From CAILZL01 sp035548495 (lineage in GTDB: Bacteria; Pseudomonadota; Gammaproteobacteria; Steroidobacterales; Steroidobacteraceae), in the NCBI GenBank assembly GCA_035548495.1, contig DASZSV010000075.1, positions 1 to 11,186 on the forward strand: a DNA stretch of 11,186 nucleotides, given 5' to 3'. Below, in pieces: positions 1-7,396 of this stretch. The translations under genes were made by a program, and so were the position numbers. How positions within the stretch are numbered: the first letter of the stretch is position 1; every line of letters starts with the position of its first letter. Under the pieces are notes generated by a model, which saw nothing but the letters and a program-made list of their open reading frames with translations, was not told the DNA's origin and searched no databases.

Positions 1-133
1 CGACGGACAACTCGCGGCCATTCAACGTGGCATCGCCCAGTCCGTAAACACCTCCTTCGCATTCCACTTTCAACGTCACAAAGTTGCGGCCGGGACTCGT
101 GATGATCACTTTTGCAGAAACTATTTTTGGCAT
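1..133 (-). CDS. manD: D-mannonate dehydratase (ManD/RspA family, enolase superfamily), N-terminal fragment
   Basis: Only the first 44 codons are present; the gene continues beyond the left edge. The visible protein starts MPKIVSAKVI and contains PGRNFVTLKV near residue 14 and GLGDATLNGRELSV at residues 31-44. These closely match the start of E. coli RspA and the mannonate dehydratases of the enolase superfamily, as I remember those sequences. The segment belongs to the N-terminal capping domain; the metal-binding and catalytic residues lie outside the window. Members with high activity dehydrate D-mannonate to 2-keto-3-deoxy-D-gluconate, a step in glucuronate breakdown, which suits a locus with an alpha-glucuronidase. 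Some family members are poor dehydratases, so the activity is inferred. The ATG has only a weak GGAA ribosome site 5 bases upstream. The gene is transcribed away from xylB, across a shared 340-bp control region. Confidence 0.88.
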   Translation of the reverse strand, partial: MPKIVSAKVIITSPGRNFVTLKVECEGGVYGLGDATLNGRELSV

Positions 134-162
134 GGGTATTCCAGAGAAAATTTCATCAAGCA

Positions 163-168
163 ACTATA
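163..168 (-). promoter_or_regulatory. Candidate -10 element for manD
   Basis: Read on the minus strand the hexamer is TATAGT, four matches to TATAAT, about 30 bases upstream of the manD ATG. No good -35 hexamer lies 16-18 bases further upstream; the nearest TTGCCT is only 13 bases away. Activator dependence or a wrong assignment are both possible. Confidence 0.3.
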
Positions 169-232
169 CGACAAAAACAAAAGGCAACGCGGCAACATTG
201 GCAAACGCATTTGACTCCAATCGAATCACGCG

Positions 233-276
233 CAGTATGTCGCCACGCATAACCAGCCACAGTATGCAAATACGCA
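233..276 (+). repeat. Direct repeat CAGTATG-N5-ACGCA, two copies, 27-bp period
   Basis: CAGTATG-N5-ACGCA occurs at 233-249 and again at 260-276. The two blocks (7 and 5 bases) are identical in both copies and the 5-base spacer between them is conserved in length but not in sequence. A degenerate third copy (CATTG-N4-ACGCA) lies at 196-209. Tandem split half-sites on the same strand are typical of AraC-family activators such as XylR, but the sequence alone does not name the protein. Confidence 0.5.
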
Positions 277-425
277 AGGATAAACTGTTTAATTCGTGTT
301 AATGATTTGCGTTAAGGAAAATCAGCACAACAAACCATCTTCATGATCTGCGGCCACCAGTGACGTGAGTATGGTTCCAGCCAATAATTCTTTCGCTGGC
401 TCTCCCGTCTTGTTCCGATAAAGTA

Positions 426-431
426 TATGAT
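426..431 (+). promoter_or_regulatory. Candidate -10 element for xylBA
   Basis: TATGAT lies 42 bases upstream of the xylB ATG and matches TATAAT at five of six positions. No recognisable -35 hexamer sits 16-18 bases upstream (the sequence there is TCCCGT), as expected for an activator-dependent promoter. This is a visual prediction only. Confidence 0.35.
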
Positions 432-473
432 AGGGTTAACATTTATCCATCAATTTTGTCAGCGGAGTCAGTA

Positions 474-1934
474 ATGTTTTTGGGAATAGACCTTGGCACT
501 TCCAGTGTCAAAGCCGTCGTACTGGATGAGAACGATCGCATTGCAGCGCAGGCTTCTGCGCCACTCAGCGTGCAACGTCCCCGGCCGTTGTGGTCCGAAC
601 AGAATCCGGAGGAATGGTGGCACGCCTCGGTTGAAGCGGTGCGCGCATTACCTGCCGATATCCGCAAGTCAGTGCGTGGCATTGGATTAAGCGGCCAAAT
701 GCATGGTGCAGTGTTGCTTGATGCCAAGGATCAGGTACTGCGTCCTGCCATTTTATGGAATGATGGCCGTTGCGAGGCCGAATGTGCCGAGCTGGAAAAG
801 AACGAGCCGAAATCAAGGCAAATTACCGGCAATCTCGCCATGCCGGGATTCACCGCACCCAAGCTGCTGTGGGTGAAAAAGCACGAGCCGGAAGTCTTCG
901 CCAAAACCGCCAGTGTGCTGTTACCCAAGGACTACCTGCGTTTGCGCCTGACGGGTGAAAAGATCAGCGACATGTCTGATTCCGCAGGCACATTGTGGCT
1001 GGACGTGGAAAAACGCGCTTGGTCAGAGGCCATGCTCAAAGCCACCAGTCTGAACAAATCACACATGCCCGCCCTGGTGGAAGGCACACAGCCTGCGGGC
1101 AAACTGAAGCCTGATGTGGCATCGCTGCTGGGACTGGATGAAGTCGTTGTCGCCGGTGGCGGCGGCGACAATGCCGCCAGTGCGGTGGGTAGTGGTGTCA
1201 TTTCCCCCGGACAGGCGTTTCTGTCATTAGGCACCTCCGGCGTGTTGTTTGTGGTGACGGACAAATTCCGTCCCAATCCCGAGAAGGCGGCGCATGCCTT
1301 CTGCCATGCCATTCCCAAACGCTGGCATCAAATGTCAGTCATGTTGAGCGCCGCCAGTGCATTGGACTGGGCGGTCAGTATCGGCAATTTCGGTCATGTC
1401 GTGACAGCCGCGCAAGCTGCCGAAGAAGCAGGTCTGAAAAAGACCACGCCGATTTTCCTGCCCTACTTGTCAGGAGAACGCACGCCACACAACGATCCGT
1501 TTGCGCGCGGCGTGTTCTTCGGTCTTTCCGGTGAAACTTCAGGTGCGGATTTGATCAATTCCGTGCTGGAAGGTGTAGCATTGGGATTCGCTGAAGGGCT
1601 GGATTCCCTGATCGAAGCAGGCAGCGATATTGAAGAAATTAATGTAGTGGGCGGTGGTTCGCGGCTGAATTACTGGAACGAATTGCTGGCTTCGGCACTC
1701 AATCGTCCACTGACCCGCCGCGCAGGTGGCGAAGTCGGCGCTGCATTTGGCGCCGCCCGTCTGGGACGCATTGCAGTAACGCATGAAGACCCCCGCTCGG
1801 TCTGCATTGCACCGCCGGTGGAACGGGTCATCGCACCGAATGAAGGACTGACTGAATTGATGCAACGCCGTCGTCCGGCGTTTGCAGCCGTGTATCGACA
1901 ACTTAAATCTGTGTTTCGGGAGTTTTCTATATGA
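474..1934 (+). CDS. xylB: Xylulokinase (FGGY carbohydrate kinase)
   Basis: This 486-residue enzyme phosphorylates D-xylulose with ATP to D-xylulose 5-phosphate, which enters the pentose phosphate pathway. It is close to the length of E. coli XylB (about 484) and strongly similar along its whole length. The phosphate-binding loop IDLGTSSVK is at residues 5-13. The substrate-binding MHGAVLLD segment is at 76-83. ILWNDGRC follows at 93-100 and DMSDSAGTLWLDV at 166-178. The conserved GGGGDNAASAVG includes the presumed catalytic base Asp232. The C-terminal FGGY domain has FLPYLSGERTPHN and the VVGGGSR adenosine-site motif. I chose ATG 474 because it aligns with the family start (MYIGIDLGTS in E. 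coli) and has GGAG at 464-467, 6 bases upstream; an upstream TTG at 456 would add six unconserved residues. The stop overlaps the xylA start (ATGA), indicating translational coupling. Confidence 0.97.
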   Translation: MFLGIDLGTSSVKAVVLDENDRIAAQASAPLSVQRPRPLWSEQNPEEWWHASVEAVRALPADIRKSVRGIGLSGQMHGAVLLDAKDQVLRPAILWNDGRCEAECAELEKNEPKSRQITGNLAMPGFTAPKLLWVKKHEPEVFAKTASVLLPKDYLRLRLTGEKISDMSDSAGTLWLDVEKRAWSEAMLKATSLNKSHMPALVEGTQPAGKLKPDVASLLGLDEVVVAGGGGDNAASAVGSGVISPGQAFLSLGTSGVLFVVTDKFRPNPEKAAHAFCHAIPKRWHQMSVMLSAASALDWAVSIGNFGHVVTAAQAAEEAGLKKTTPIFLPYLSGERTPHNDPFARGVFFGLSGETSGADLINSVLEGVALGFAEGLDSLIEAGSDIEEINVVGGGSRLNYWNELLASALNRPLTRRAGGEVGAAFGAARLGRIAVTHEDPRSVCIAPPVERVIAPNEGLTELMQRRRPAFAAVYRQLKSVFREFSI

Positions 1935-3253
1935 GCATTTTTTCCAGCATCACGCCGATTCGCTACGAAGGGCCGGAGACCAATAACGACCTGGCGTATC
2001 GCGTGTATAACAAGGATCGTGTCGTACTCGGCAAGCGCATGGAAGACTGGTTGCGCCCTGCCGTGTGCTACTGGCATTCATTCAATTGGCCGGGCAATGA
2101 CATTTTCGGCGCAGGCACTCTGCCGCGTCCATGGCTGGGACCGGTCATCACTCAGGAAATGGCCAACCAGAAACTGGATGCTGCTTTCGATTTCTTCACC
2201 CGTTTGAATGTACCTTTCTTCTGCTTCCATGACGTGGACGCAATGGCGACGGCCAGTACCCTGAGCGAGCATCAAACCAATCTGAAAAAGATTGAAGAAG
2301 GCATGGCCGCCAAGATGCAGCAAACCGGCATGAAGCTGTTGTGGGGCACTGCCAATCTGTTCAGCCATCCCCGTTATGCCGGCGGCGGCGCCACCAGCCC
2401 CAGCGCTGAAGTGTATGCATGGGCCTGTGCACAGGTGCGTTTCATGCTGGAAACCACGCATCGTCTCGGCGGACAGAACTATGTGTTGTGGGGCGGCCGT
2501 GAAGGTTATGACTGCCTGTTGAACACCGATCTGAAGCGCGAACTCGACCAGTTCGGCCGCTTCCTGTCGATGGTGGTCAATCACAAGCACAAGATTGGTT
2601 TCAAGGGCACCATCCTGATTGAACCCAAGCCTTTCGAACCCACCAAGCATCAATACGACCGTGACACTGCAACAGTATTCGCCTTCCTGCAAAAGTATGG
2701 CCTGGAAAAAGAAGTGAAGGTCAATATCGAAGTCAATCACGCCACACTGGCTGGTCTCGACTTCGAACACGAAGTCGCTGCTGCGATTACCTACGGCATC
2801 TTCGGCTCGGTTGACATGAATCGCGGCGATCCGCGCAATGGCTGGGACACTGACCAGTTCCCCAACAATGCACAGGAACTGACACCCGCCATGTACTACC
2901 TGATGAACAGCGGCGGTTTCACCACCGGCGGCTTCAACTTCGACGCCAAGCTGCGCCGTCAGTCGGTCGATCCCAACGACATGTACATCGCACATGTCTA
3001 TGGCCTCGACACACTGGCCCGTGCATTGCTGGCTGCCGCAGACCTGATCGAGAAAGGCCGCTTCAAGTCACTTGTGGAACAGCGTTATGCAAGCTGGCAG
3101 AGTGAACTCGGCAAGAAGATCGAATCCGGCAGCATGGATCTGGCTGCGATTTGCGATCATGCAGTGAAAGCCAATCTGAATCCGATGATTCCGTCGGGTA
3201 AACAGGAATTGTTTGAATCGCTGGTGGCCAACGCGGCCTCCAACATCAAGTAA
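1931..3253 (+). CDS. xylA: Xylose isomerase
   Basis: This 440-residue protein interconverts D-xylose and D-xylulose in the cytoplasm and matches the length of E. coli XylA, a class II enzyme with the longer N-terminus. It is a TIM barrel with two divalent metals. All key residues are present, one position lower than in E. coli: catalytic His100 and Asp103 in FCFHDVD, and metal ligands Glu231 (IEPKPFEPTKHQYD), Glu267, His270, Asp295, Asp306, Asp308 and Asp338. The signature YVLWGGREGYDCLLNTD is at residues 184-200. The ATG overlaps the xylB stop by four bases, and CGGGAG at 1917-1922 lies 8 bases upstream. The order xylB-xylA is the reverse of E. coli xylAB. The gene is the last of the operon, with an intrinsic terminator downstream. 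Confidence 0.98.
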   Translation: MSIFSSITPIRYEGPETNNDLAYRVYNKDRVVLGKRMEDWLRPAVCYWHSFNWPGNDIFGAGTLPRPWLGPVITQEMANQKLDAAFDFFTRLNVPFFCFHDVDAMATASTLSEHQTNLKKIEEGMAAKMQQTGMKLLWGTANLFSHPRYAGGGATSPSAEVYAWACAQVRFMLETTHRLGGQNYVLWGGREGYDCLLNTDLKRELDQFGRFLSMVVNHKHKIGFKGTILIEPKPFEPTKHQYDRDTATVFAFLQKYGLEKEVKVNIEVNHATLAGLDFEHEVAAAITYGIFGSVDMNRGDPRNGWDTDQFPNNAQELTPAMYYLMNSGGFTTGGFNFDAKLRRQSVDPNDMYIAHVYGLDTLARALLAAADLIEKGRFKSLVEQRYASWQSELGKKIESGSMDLAAICDHAVKANLNPMIPSGKQELFESLVANAASNIK

Positions 3254-3270
3254 TGACCTCAACCGTGTTG

Positions 3271-3288
3271 ATTTGCGTCATCGCAAAT
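3271..3288. promoter_or_regulatory. Perfect dyad ATTTGCG-TCAT-CGCAAAT downstream of xylA
   Basis: A 7-bp perfect inverted repeat with a 4-base spacer lies 18 bases after the xylA stop and before the terminator hairpin. It could be a 3'-UTR stem-loop or an operator. The adjoining CGTGTT-GATTTGCGT (3264-3278) is also found, with a 3-base insertion, at 295-312 in the manD-xylB control region. Confidence 0.45.
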
Positions 3289-3303
3289 TGAACGAAGCAG
3301 TTT

Positions 3304-3340
3304 CAAGAAGGGCGGTTTCAACACCGCCCTTCTTGTTTTT
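3304..3340 (+). terminator. Intrinsic terminator of xylBA
   Basis: A perfect 13-bp stem (3304-3316 with 3323-3335) around the 6-base loop TTCAAC is followed directly by TTTTT and then GTTC. The stem has a GC-rich core (GGGCGGT/ACCGCCC). It lies about 50 bases after the xylA stop, so the downstream epimerase gene probably uses its own promoter. Confidence 0.92.
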
Positions 3341-3627
3341 GTTCTGCAGAGGTCAATAAACTCGCTACGGCTGGCTTTCAATACTGTGTTGCTTACCGTA
3401 CACGACCGGATACTTCGCATGCCTGCTTGCATGCCTTCACGAAAGTTTTGAATGTACTTTTGCAGCTACCGCGAGTGTCCAGGTAAACGTGTCTCTCTGC
3501 CGCAGGCCATGCCATTGCCTGATTTCAGGCTGTAACCAAACGCTCGGGCAAACAACACAGCATTGAAAACCACGCCTCGCTGATACAAGATGCATCAGCA
3601 CCATAGCCACATTATCGGGAACTGTTC
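3341..3627 (+). promoter_or_regulatory. Gene-free region with the presumed promoter of the epimerase gene
   Basis: No coding frame here resembles a gene. Visible elements are a tandem GCATGCCT repeat (3417-3436), an 8-bp palindrome GATGCATC (3589-3596), and a possible -35 TTGAAA (3563-3568) with TACAAG (3584-3589) 15 bases downstream. The promoter assignment is weak. The need for a promoter follows from the strong terminator just upstream. Confidence 0.4.
3417..3436 (+). repeat. Tandem direct repeat GCATGCCT, 12-bp period
   Basis: GCATGCCT occurs at 3417-3424 and 3429-3436, separated by GCTT. Each copy contains the palindrome GCATGC. The position, about 190 bases upstream of the epimerase start, would suit a regulatory site, but chance cannot be excluded for so short a repeat. 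Confidence 0.35.
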
Positions 3628-4659
3628 ATGAAACTCTTCGGCCACTTGCATGGCAAGGCTGTGCACACCATCACACTCAAATCATCGGCGCTTGAACTGA
3701 GTTTCATTGAATTCGGCGGTCGTGTAACGACACTGAAAACGCCTGATCGCAACGGTAAGCAGGCTGACATCACGCTGGGCTATGACACGCTGGATGATTA
3801 CCTGAAAGAAAGCGCATTCTTTGGCGCATTGATTGGCCGCTACGGCAATCGCATTGCCAATGGCCGATTCTCAATCAACGGGCACGTTTACCAGCTGCCG
3901 CAGAACAACAACGGCAATTGCCTGCACGGTGGACATGGTTACCACAACTGCTTGTGGCAGGTAGATGAACAATCACTCACGGATACTTCAGCAACATTGC
4001 ACTATCGCAGCCACGATGGTGAAGACGGTTTTCCGGGCAATCTTGACATCAAGGTCACGTACTCAGTCACTGACACCGACTGGCGCATCGACTATCGCGC
4101 AACGACGGATGCTGAAACCGTTGTCAATCTCACACAGCATGCTTATTTCAATCTGGCAGGTGCTGGTCATCCATCCATTCTCGATCATGAACTCACCTTG
4201 TACGCAGACAAATTCACACCCGTCAACGCCAGCTTGATACCCACCGGCGAACTACGCCCAGTCGCGGCAACGCCATTTGATTTCCGCCAACCGCATCGAG
4301 TGGGGGCGCGCATTGATCAGAACGATGAACAACTCAAATTTGGCCGTGGCTATGATCATAACTGGGTGCTGAACAATCAAGGTGGCGCGCTCACACTCGC
4401 GGGCGCAATATCCGAACACAGCACCGGCAGAGTAATGCAGATACTGACGACCGAACCTGGAATGCAGTTTTATGCCGGCAATTTCATGGATGGGGCGATG
4501 ATGGGGAAAGACGGCAAACGATATCCATGGCGTTCCGGATTTTGTCTGGAAACACAGCATTATCCCGACTCACCCAATCATCCGCAGTTTCCATCGACAA
4601 CATTGAAGCCGGATGACGTGTATCAATCAACCACAATTTACAGATTCACTACCAGCTAA
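3628..4659 (+). CDS. galM: Aldose 1-epimerase (mutarotase)
   Basis: This 343-residue protein interconverts alpha and beta anomers of aldoses and is close in length to E. coli GalM (346). The conserved RYGNRIANGRF is at residues 71-81, NCLHGGHGYH with His100 and His103 at 97-106, NLTQHAYFNL with the catalytic acid His171 at 167-176, GYDHNW with the substrate-binding Asp243 at 241-246, and CLETQHYPDSPNHPQFPSTTL with the catalytic base Glu308 in the C-terminal part. No signal peptide is seen, so it is cytoplasmic. In this locus the likely substrate is D-xylose, because xylose isomerase prefers the alpha anomer while sugar released by retaining xylosidases is beta. This preference is inferred; galactose or glucose activity cannot be excluded. 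CGGGA at 3616-3620 gives a ribosome site 7 bases from the ATG. The gene converges on the glucuronidase gene. Confidence 0.94.
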   Translation: MKLFGHLHGKAVHTITLKSSALELSFIEFGGRVTTLKTPDRNGKQADITLGYDTLDDYLKESAFFGALIGRYGNRIANGRFSINGHVYQLPQNNNGNCLHGGHGYHNCLWQVDEQSLTDTSATLHYRSHDGEDGFPGNLDIKVTYSVTDTDWRIDYRATTDAETVVNLTQHAYFNLAGAGHPSILDHELTLYADKFTPVNASLIPTGELRPVAATPFDFRQPHRVGARIDQNDEQLKFGRGYDHNWVLNNQGGALTLAGAISEHSTGRVMQILTTEPGMQFYAGNFMDGAMMGKDGKRYPWRSGFCLETQHYPDSPNHPQFPSTTLKPDDVYQSTTIYRFTTS

Positions 4660-4675
4660 CCGACCACGCTGCCTG

Positions 4676-7297
4676 TCAGTGTCCAGTGTCGTGCGTGCCT
4701 GGCGGACCGAGATAAGTCAGTGGAATCGGCTGTGTGCTTGCGACAATCTTCTCCAGAACCATGTTGTCATCGAGCCGCCATATCTTGATGACATGATGGC
4801 CTGCAACAACGTCCGGAATAATGGTTTGCAATACACGGATATTGCCGGACACTGCATTGTTCCAGTCGCGCTGCTCCTGCAATGTCGTTTCATTGGGCGC
4901 CGGCAGCATCTTGTCAACCAGCGTCGTCATGTCACGATCATCAATAGATACACCAATATGCTGCGAGTTTCTGCCAGTTGTATCCAGCGTCGGCGCAAGA
5001 TAAAGCTGCACAGTCAAGTCGCCACTCTTTGATATTTCGACATCATATTCAAGACGCACTGCGTCTTTGCAGGTTGTCGCGGGTTTACCTTGCGGATACG
5101 CAATCACCGCGCCTTCCGTGCGGCCAAGATTGGGAATAACCTGCCACCTCAAGCCGCTGCCATTGAATGACCGGCTGAAATCCGGCGCCTCAATCGAAAC
5201 AATATCCGGTGTCACAGATGCAGGTTGGGTTGCAAAGCGTACTGCCTTGCCTGTGCCCGGTGAATCAACGCGGGTAACGGCAGGCATGATCTGTTTATCC
5301 GGCTGTTGCCAACTCTGATAACCGATATGCGTCTGCAACATCATGCCGGACCATTTTCCATCGCTTACGTGATGATACAAATCTGCCAGTTGCTGATCAC
5401 GGGCAAATGCTTTCTCCGCCGCATCGGCAAAAAAATTCGCGCGGCTGTCTTTTGACGCAGCCAGTCGCTTGTTCCACGCAACGTCGTAGTACAACTGGTA
5501 AAGATTGGACATTGCAGAGATGGGATACTCGACCAGTTGCATGTAGGCAGCCAGCTGATCGGGCGGCAATTCTGATTTTACCTTCAGCATATCCTGCTCA
5601 AGATTTTTCCAGTCATCAACGAGCAGGCCGAATTCACCACCGTCCAGCACATCATCCTTGACACCACCAATCATGAAACTGTCAGCATCAACAAGCTCTG
5701 GTTTCCTGCGTGCAGCAAACTTGCTGTAACGTGTCATCAAATCGGCAATTGCTTCAGCATGGGCTGAACCAAATGTCTGCTGCGCCCACTGTTGTGGAAA
5801 ATTCTTCAGTGCCGATGGCGTCATCGCTTCAGGATTCCACGCCTGCTTGAAGAAGAAACTTATCGGGAATTCCATTGGCTTGATGTCACCGACGTTGACG
5901 ATCCACAGCGCTCTCGCACCACGTGCATAAGCAAGGTCCATTTGCTGCCACACTTTTTCTATTTGATTGGTGTTCAGCCATTTGTAATTGCGTGGAGCAC
6001 CTACATAATCGAAATGATAGTAAACACCGTAGCCACCGGAGCGCCCCAGGTCGTTGACTGGCAGTCGTCGTATCTGCCCCCAGTTATCATCAGCAAACAA
6101 TAACGTCACATCATCAGGCACTCTCATCCCGTGGTCGTAATAATCCTGCACTTCCTTGTAGAGCGCCCAGACTTGCGGTGTTTTGTTCGCAGGTTTGCCG
6201 GTGACCTCTTCGATAATGCGGCGTTGATCGGCGACAATTGTCTCGAGCAGGCCTGTGGCAGTGCCTTCCGTCATCGCTTCATCGCCATCACCACGCATGC
6301 CGATAGTCACCAGCGAATCGTAGGCCTGCCCATTTCCTTTTGACATCATGCGCTCAATTCCACCACGCCAGAATGCGCGCAGATTCGCCGCATTCGTTGT
6401 GTAATCCCACTTGCCGCCAGTAATTCCCTTGTCCGTATTACGATGCCATTCATCCTGTGCGCGCATCATCGGCTCATGGTGGGATGTTCCCATCACAATG
6501 CCCATCTGGTCTGCGAGAATCATGTTTTGCGGATCGTCATCGTTGAAGGCTTTTGGCGCCCACATTGCGGGCCACAGGTAGTTTGCCTTGAGCCGTAACA
6601 GCAACTCGAATACATGCCGGTACATCTTGGCATTGATGCCGCCGAAATGGGTCACCGCCCAGGTCTTGAATGAAGGGTCTTCGTCATTGATGAAGAAACC
6701 ACGGTACTTCACCCTGGGAGCATCGGCATGCCTGCCGGCAGTCACGTACAGATTCTGGTGATGCTGTACCTGAACATCCGCCCACCAGTACCACGGCGAT
6801 ACACCGATGTCGTTGCTCAATGAATAAATGCCGTACACCGTTCCGCGCCGGTCATTGCCTGCAATCACCAGTGCACGATCAACTCCCGGGATGGGGTGAT
6901 CCACCACTTGTTGCACATAGGCTTCCCAAACACCCTTTACACCACTGACATCAAGTTTGTGCTCACCAATCAACCGGTCTATCACTTCGCTGTGATTCAG
7001 CGTGCCGACAATGATGGCGGATGAAGAGTTCGAATCACCTGTTTTGTTTTCCGCTCCGGCCACCCGCTGCAAATCTGCCTGCAACTCTTTTGCTGCGTCC
7101 AGCACGGCAGTGTCATCGTAACTGTCAACAACAACTCTGACGGGCTGTTGATGCTGGATCAATTGAACTGCACCAGACATTCGCACATCACAGACCTGCA
7201 ATTCTCCGCTGCAGAATGGCTTCACCTGCTGTGCACAGACATGCACAGCCATCAACATCAGCAAGCCAGATATCAATGAACGACTGAGTGTATTCAT
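4676..7297 (-). CDS. Secreted GH115 xylan alpha-1,2-glucuronidase
   Basis: This 873-residue protein matches glycoside hydrolase family 115, which removes (4-O-methyl-)D-glucuronic acid from xylan, including from internal xyloses of long chains. A signal peptide (hydrophobic residues 8-20, likely cleavage after VCA at 22) sends it to the periplasm or outside; Cys21 lacks a proper lipobox. Family segments in order are SPWYWWADV (167-175), YRGFFINDEDP (198-208), NYLWPAMW (239-246), MGTSHHEPM (269-277), TIGMRGDGDE (331-340), YKEVQDYYDHGMRVPDDV (380-397), FADDNWGQIRRLP (401-413) and the DYVGAPRNYKW stretch (430-440). Acidic residues Glu206, Asp337/Asp339 and Glu382 fall in segments linked to catalysis in the Bacteroides enzyme, as I recall. 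A helical region and a C-terminal beta-rich domain (about 690-860) follow, a typical full-length architecture. The start has a GGTGA ribosome site 6 bases upstream. It lies 99 bp after the receptor gene and is probably co-transcribed with it. Confidence 0.95.
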   Translation of the reverse strand: MNTLSRSLISGLLMLMAVHVCAQQVKPFCSGELQVCDVRMSGAVQLIQHQQPVRVVVDSYDDTAVLDAAKELQADLQRVAGAENKTGDSNSSSAIIVGTLNHSEVIDRLIGEHKLDVSGVKGVWEAYVQQVVDHPIPGVDRALVIAGNDRRGTVYGIYSLSNDIGVSPWYWWADVQVQHHQNLYVTAGRHADAPRVKYRGFFINDEDPSFKTWAVTHFGGINAKMYRHVFELLLRLKANYLWPAMWAPKAFNDDDPQNMILADQMGIVMGTSHHEPMMRAQDEWHRNTDKGITGGKWDYTTNAANLRAFWRGGIERMMSKGNGQAYDSLVTIGMRGDGDEAMTEGTATGLLETIVADQRRIIEEVTGKPANKTPQVWALYKEVQDYYDHGMRVPDDVTLLFADDNWGQIRRLPVNDLGRSGGYGVYYHFDYVGAPRNYKWLNTNQIEKVWQQMDLAYARGARALWIVNVGDIKPMEFPISFFFKQAWNPEAMTPSALKNFPQQWAQQTFGSAHAEAIADLMTRYSKFAARRKPELVDADSFMIGGVKDDVLDGGEFGLLVDDWKNLEQDMLKVKSELPPDQLAAYMQLVEYPISAMSNLYQLYYDVAWNKRLAASKDSRANFFADAAEKAFARDQQLADLYHHVSDGKWSGMMLQTHIGYQSWQQPDKQIMPAVTRVDSPGTGKAVRFATQPASVTPDIVSIEAPDFSRSFNGSGLRWQVIPNLGRTEGAVIAYPQGKPATTCKDAVRLEYDVEISKSGDLTVQLYLAPTLDTTGRNSQHIGVSIDDRDMTTLVDKMLPAPNETTLQEQRDWNNAVSGNIRVLQTIIPDVVAGHHVIKIWRLDDNMVLEKIVASTQPIPLTYLGPPGTHDTGH

Positions 7298-7347
7298 GTC
7301 ACTTCACCACAAAGCACCAGCACCAAATGTATCATCTCATAAATAGA

Positions 7348-7369
7348 CGGCGCTTCTCGCGAAGCGCCG
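7348..7369 (-). other. Stable hairpin between receptor and glucuronidase genes
   Basis: A perfect 9-bp GC-rich stem (7348-7356 with 7361-7369) with a 4-base loop lies in the 99-bp gap between the receptor stop and the GH115 start. In the direction of transcription it is followed by TCTATTTATG, which is not a proper U-run. It is better read as a partial terminator or an mRNA-stabilising or processing hairpin than as a full terminator. Confidence 0.65.
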
Positions 7370-7396
7370 CCGAAACATCATCAGCTAAAGCAAACT

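Larger units (their letters stand above)
134..473. promoter_or_regulatory. Divergent manD / xylBA intergenic control region
   Basis: No convincing gene is seen in this 340-bp stretch. It must carry the promoters of both manD (minus) and xylBA (plus). It contains repeated ACGCA/TGCGT elements: ACGCA at 205-209, 245-249 and 272-276, and the inverted form at 308-312. It also contains GATAAA (417-422) mirrored by TTTATC (442-447) around the probable xylB -10 element. A short 72-codon open frame at 84-302 overlaps the manD start and the repeats, resembles nothing known and is not called. The regulator is unidentified; none is encoded in the window. Confidence 0.6.

Noticed and set aside
456..473. 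Upstream TTG start for xylB
   Set aside because: The six added residues are not conserved, and the GGAG at 464-467 is correctly spaced for the ATG at 474.
2078..2995. 305-codon open frame on the minus strand opposite xylA
   Set aside because: It lies wholly inside a well-conserved xylA with all active-site residues; it has no recognisable protein features and is a codon-bias shadow.
3401..3417. ACCGG...CTTCG stretch as a third copy of the GACACCGGTATC operator
   Set aside because: The right half of the dyad is not conserved (10 of 17 aligned bases) and it is not palindromic.
7160..7297. GH115 as a lipoprotein because of a Cys near the signal-peptide end
   Set aside because: The residues before Cys21 (VHV) do not form a lipobox; VCA followed by Gln fits ordinary signal peptidase cleavage.
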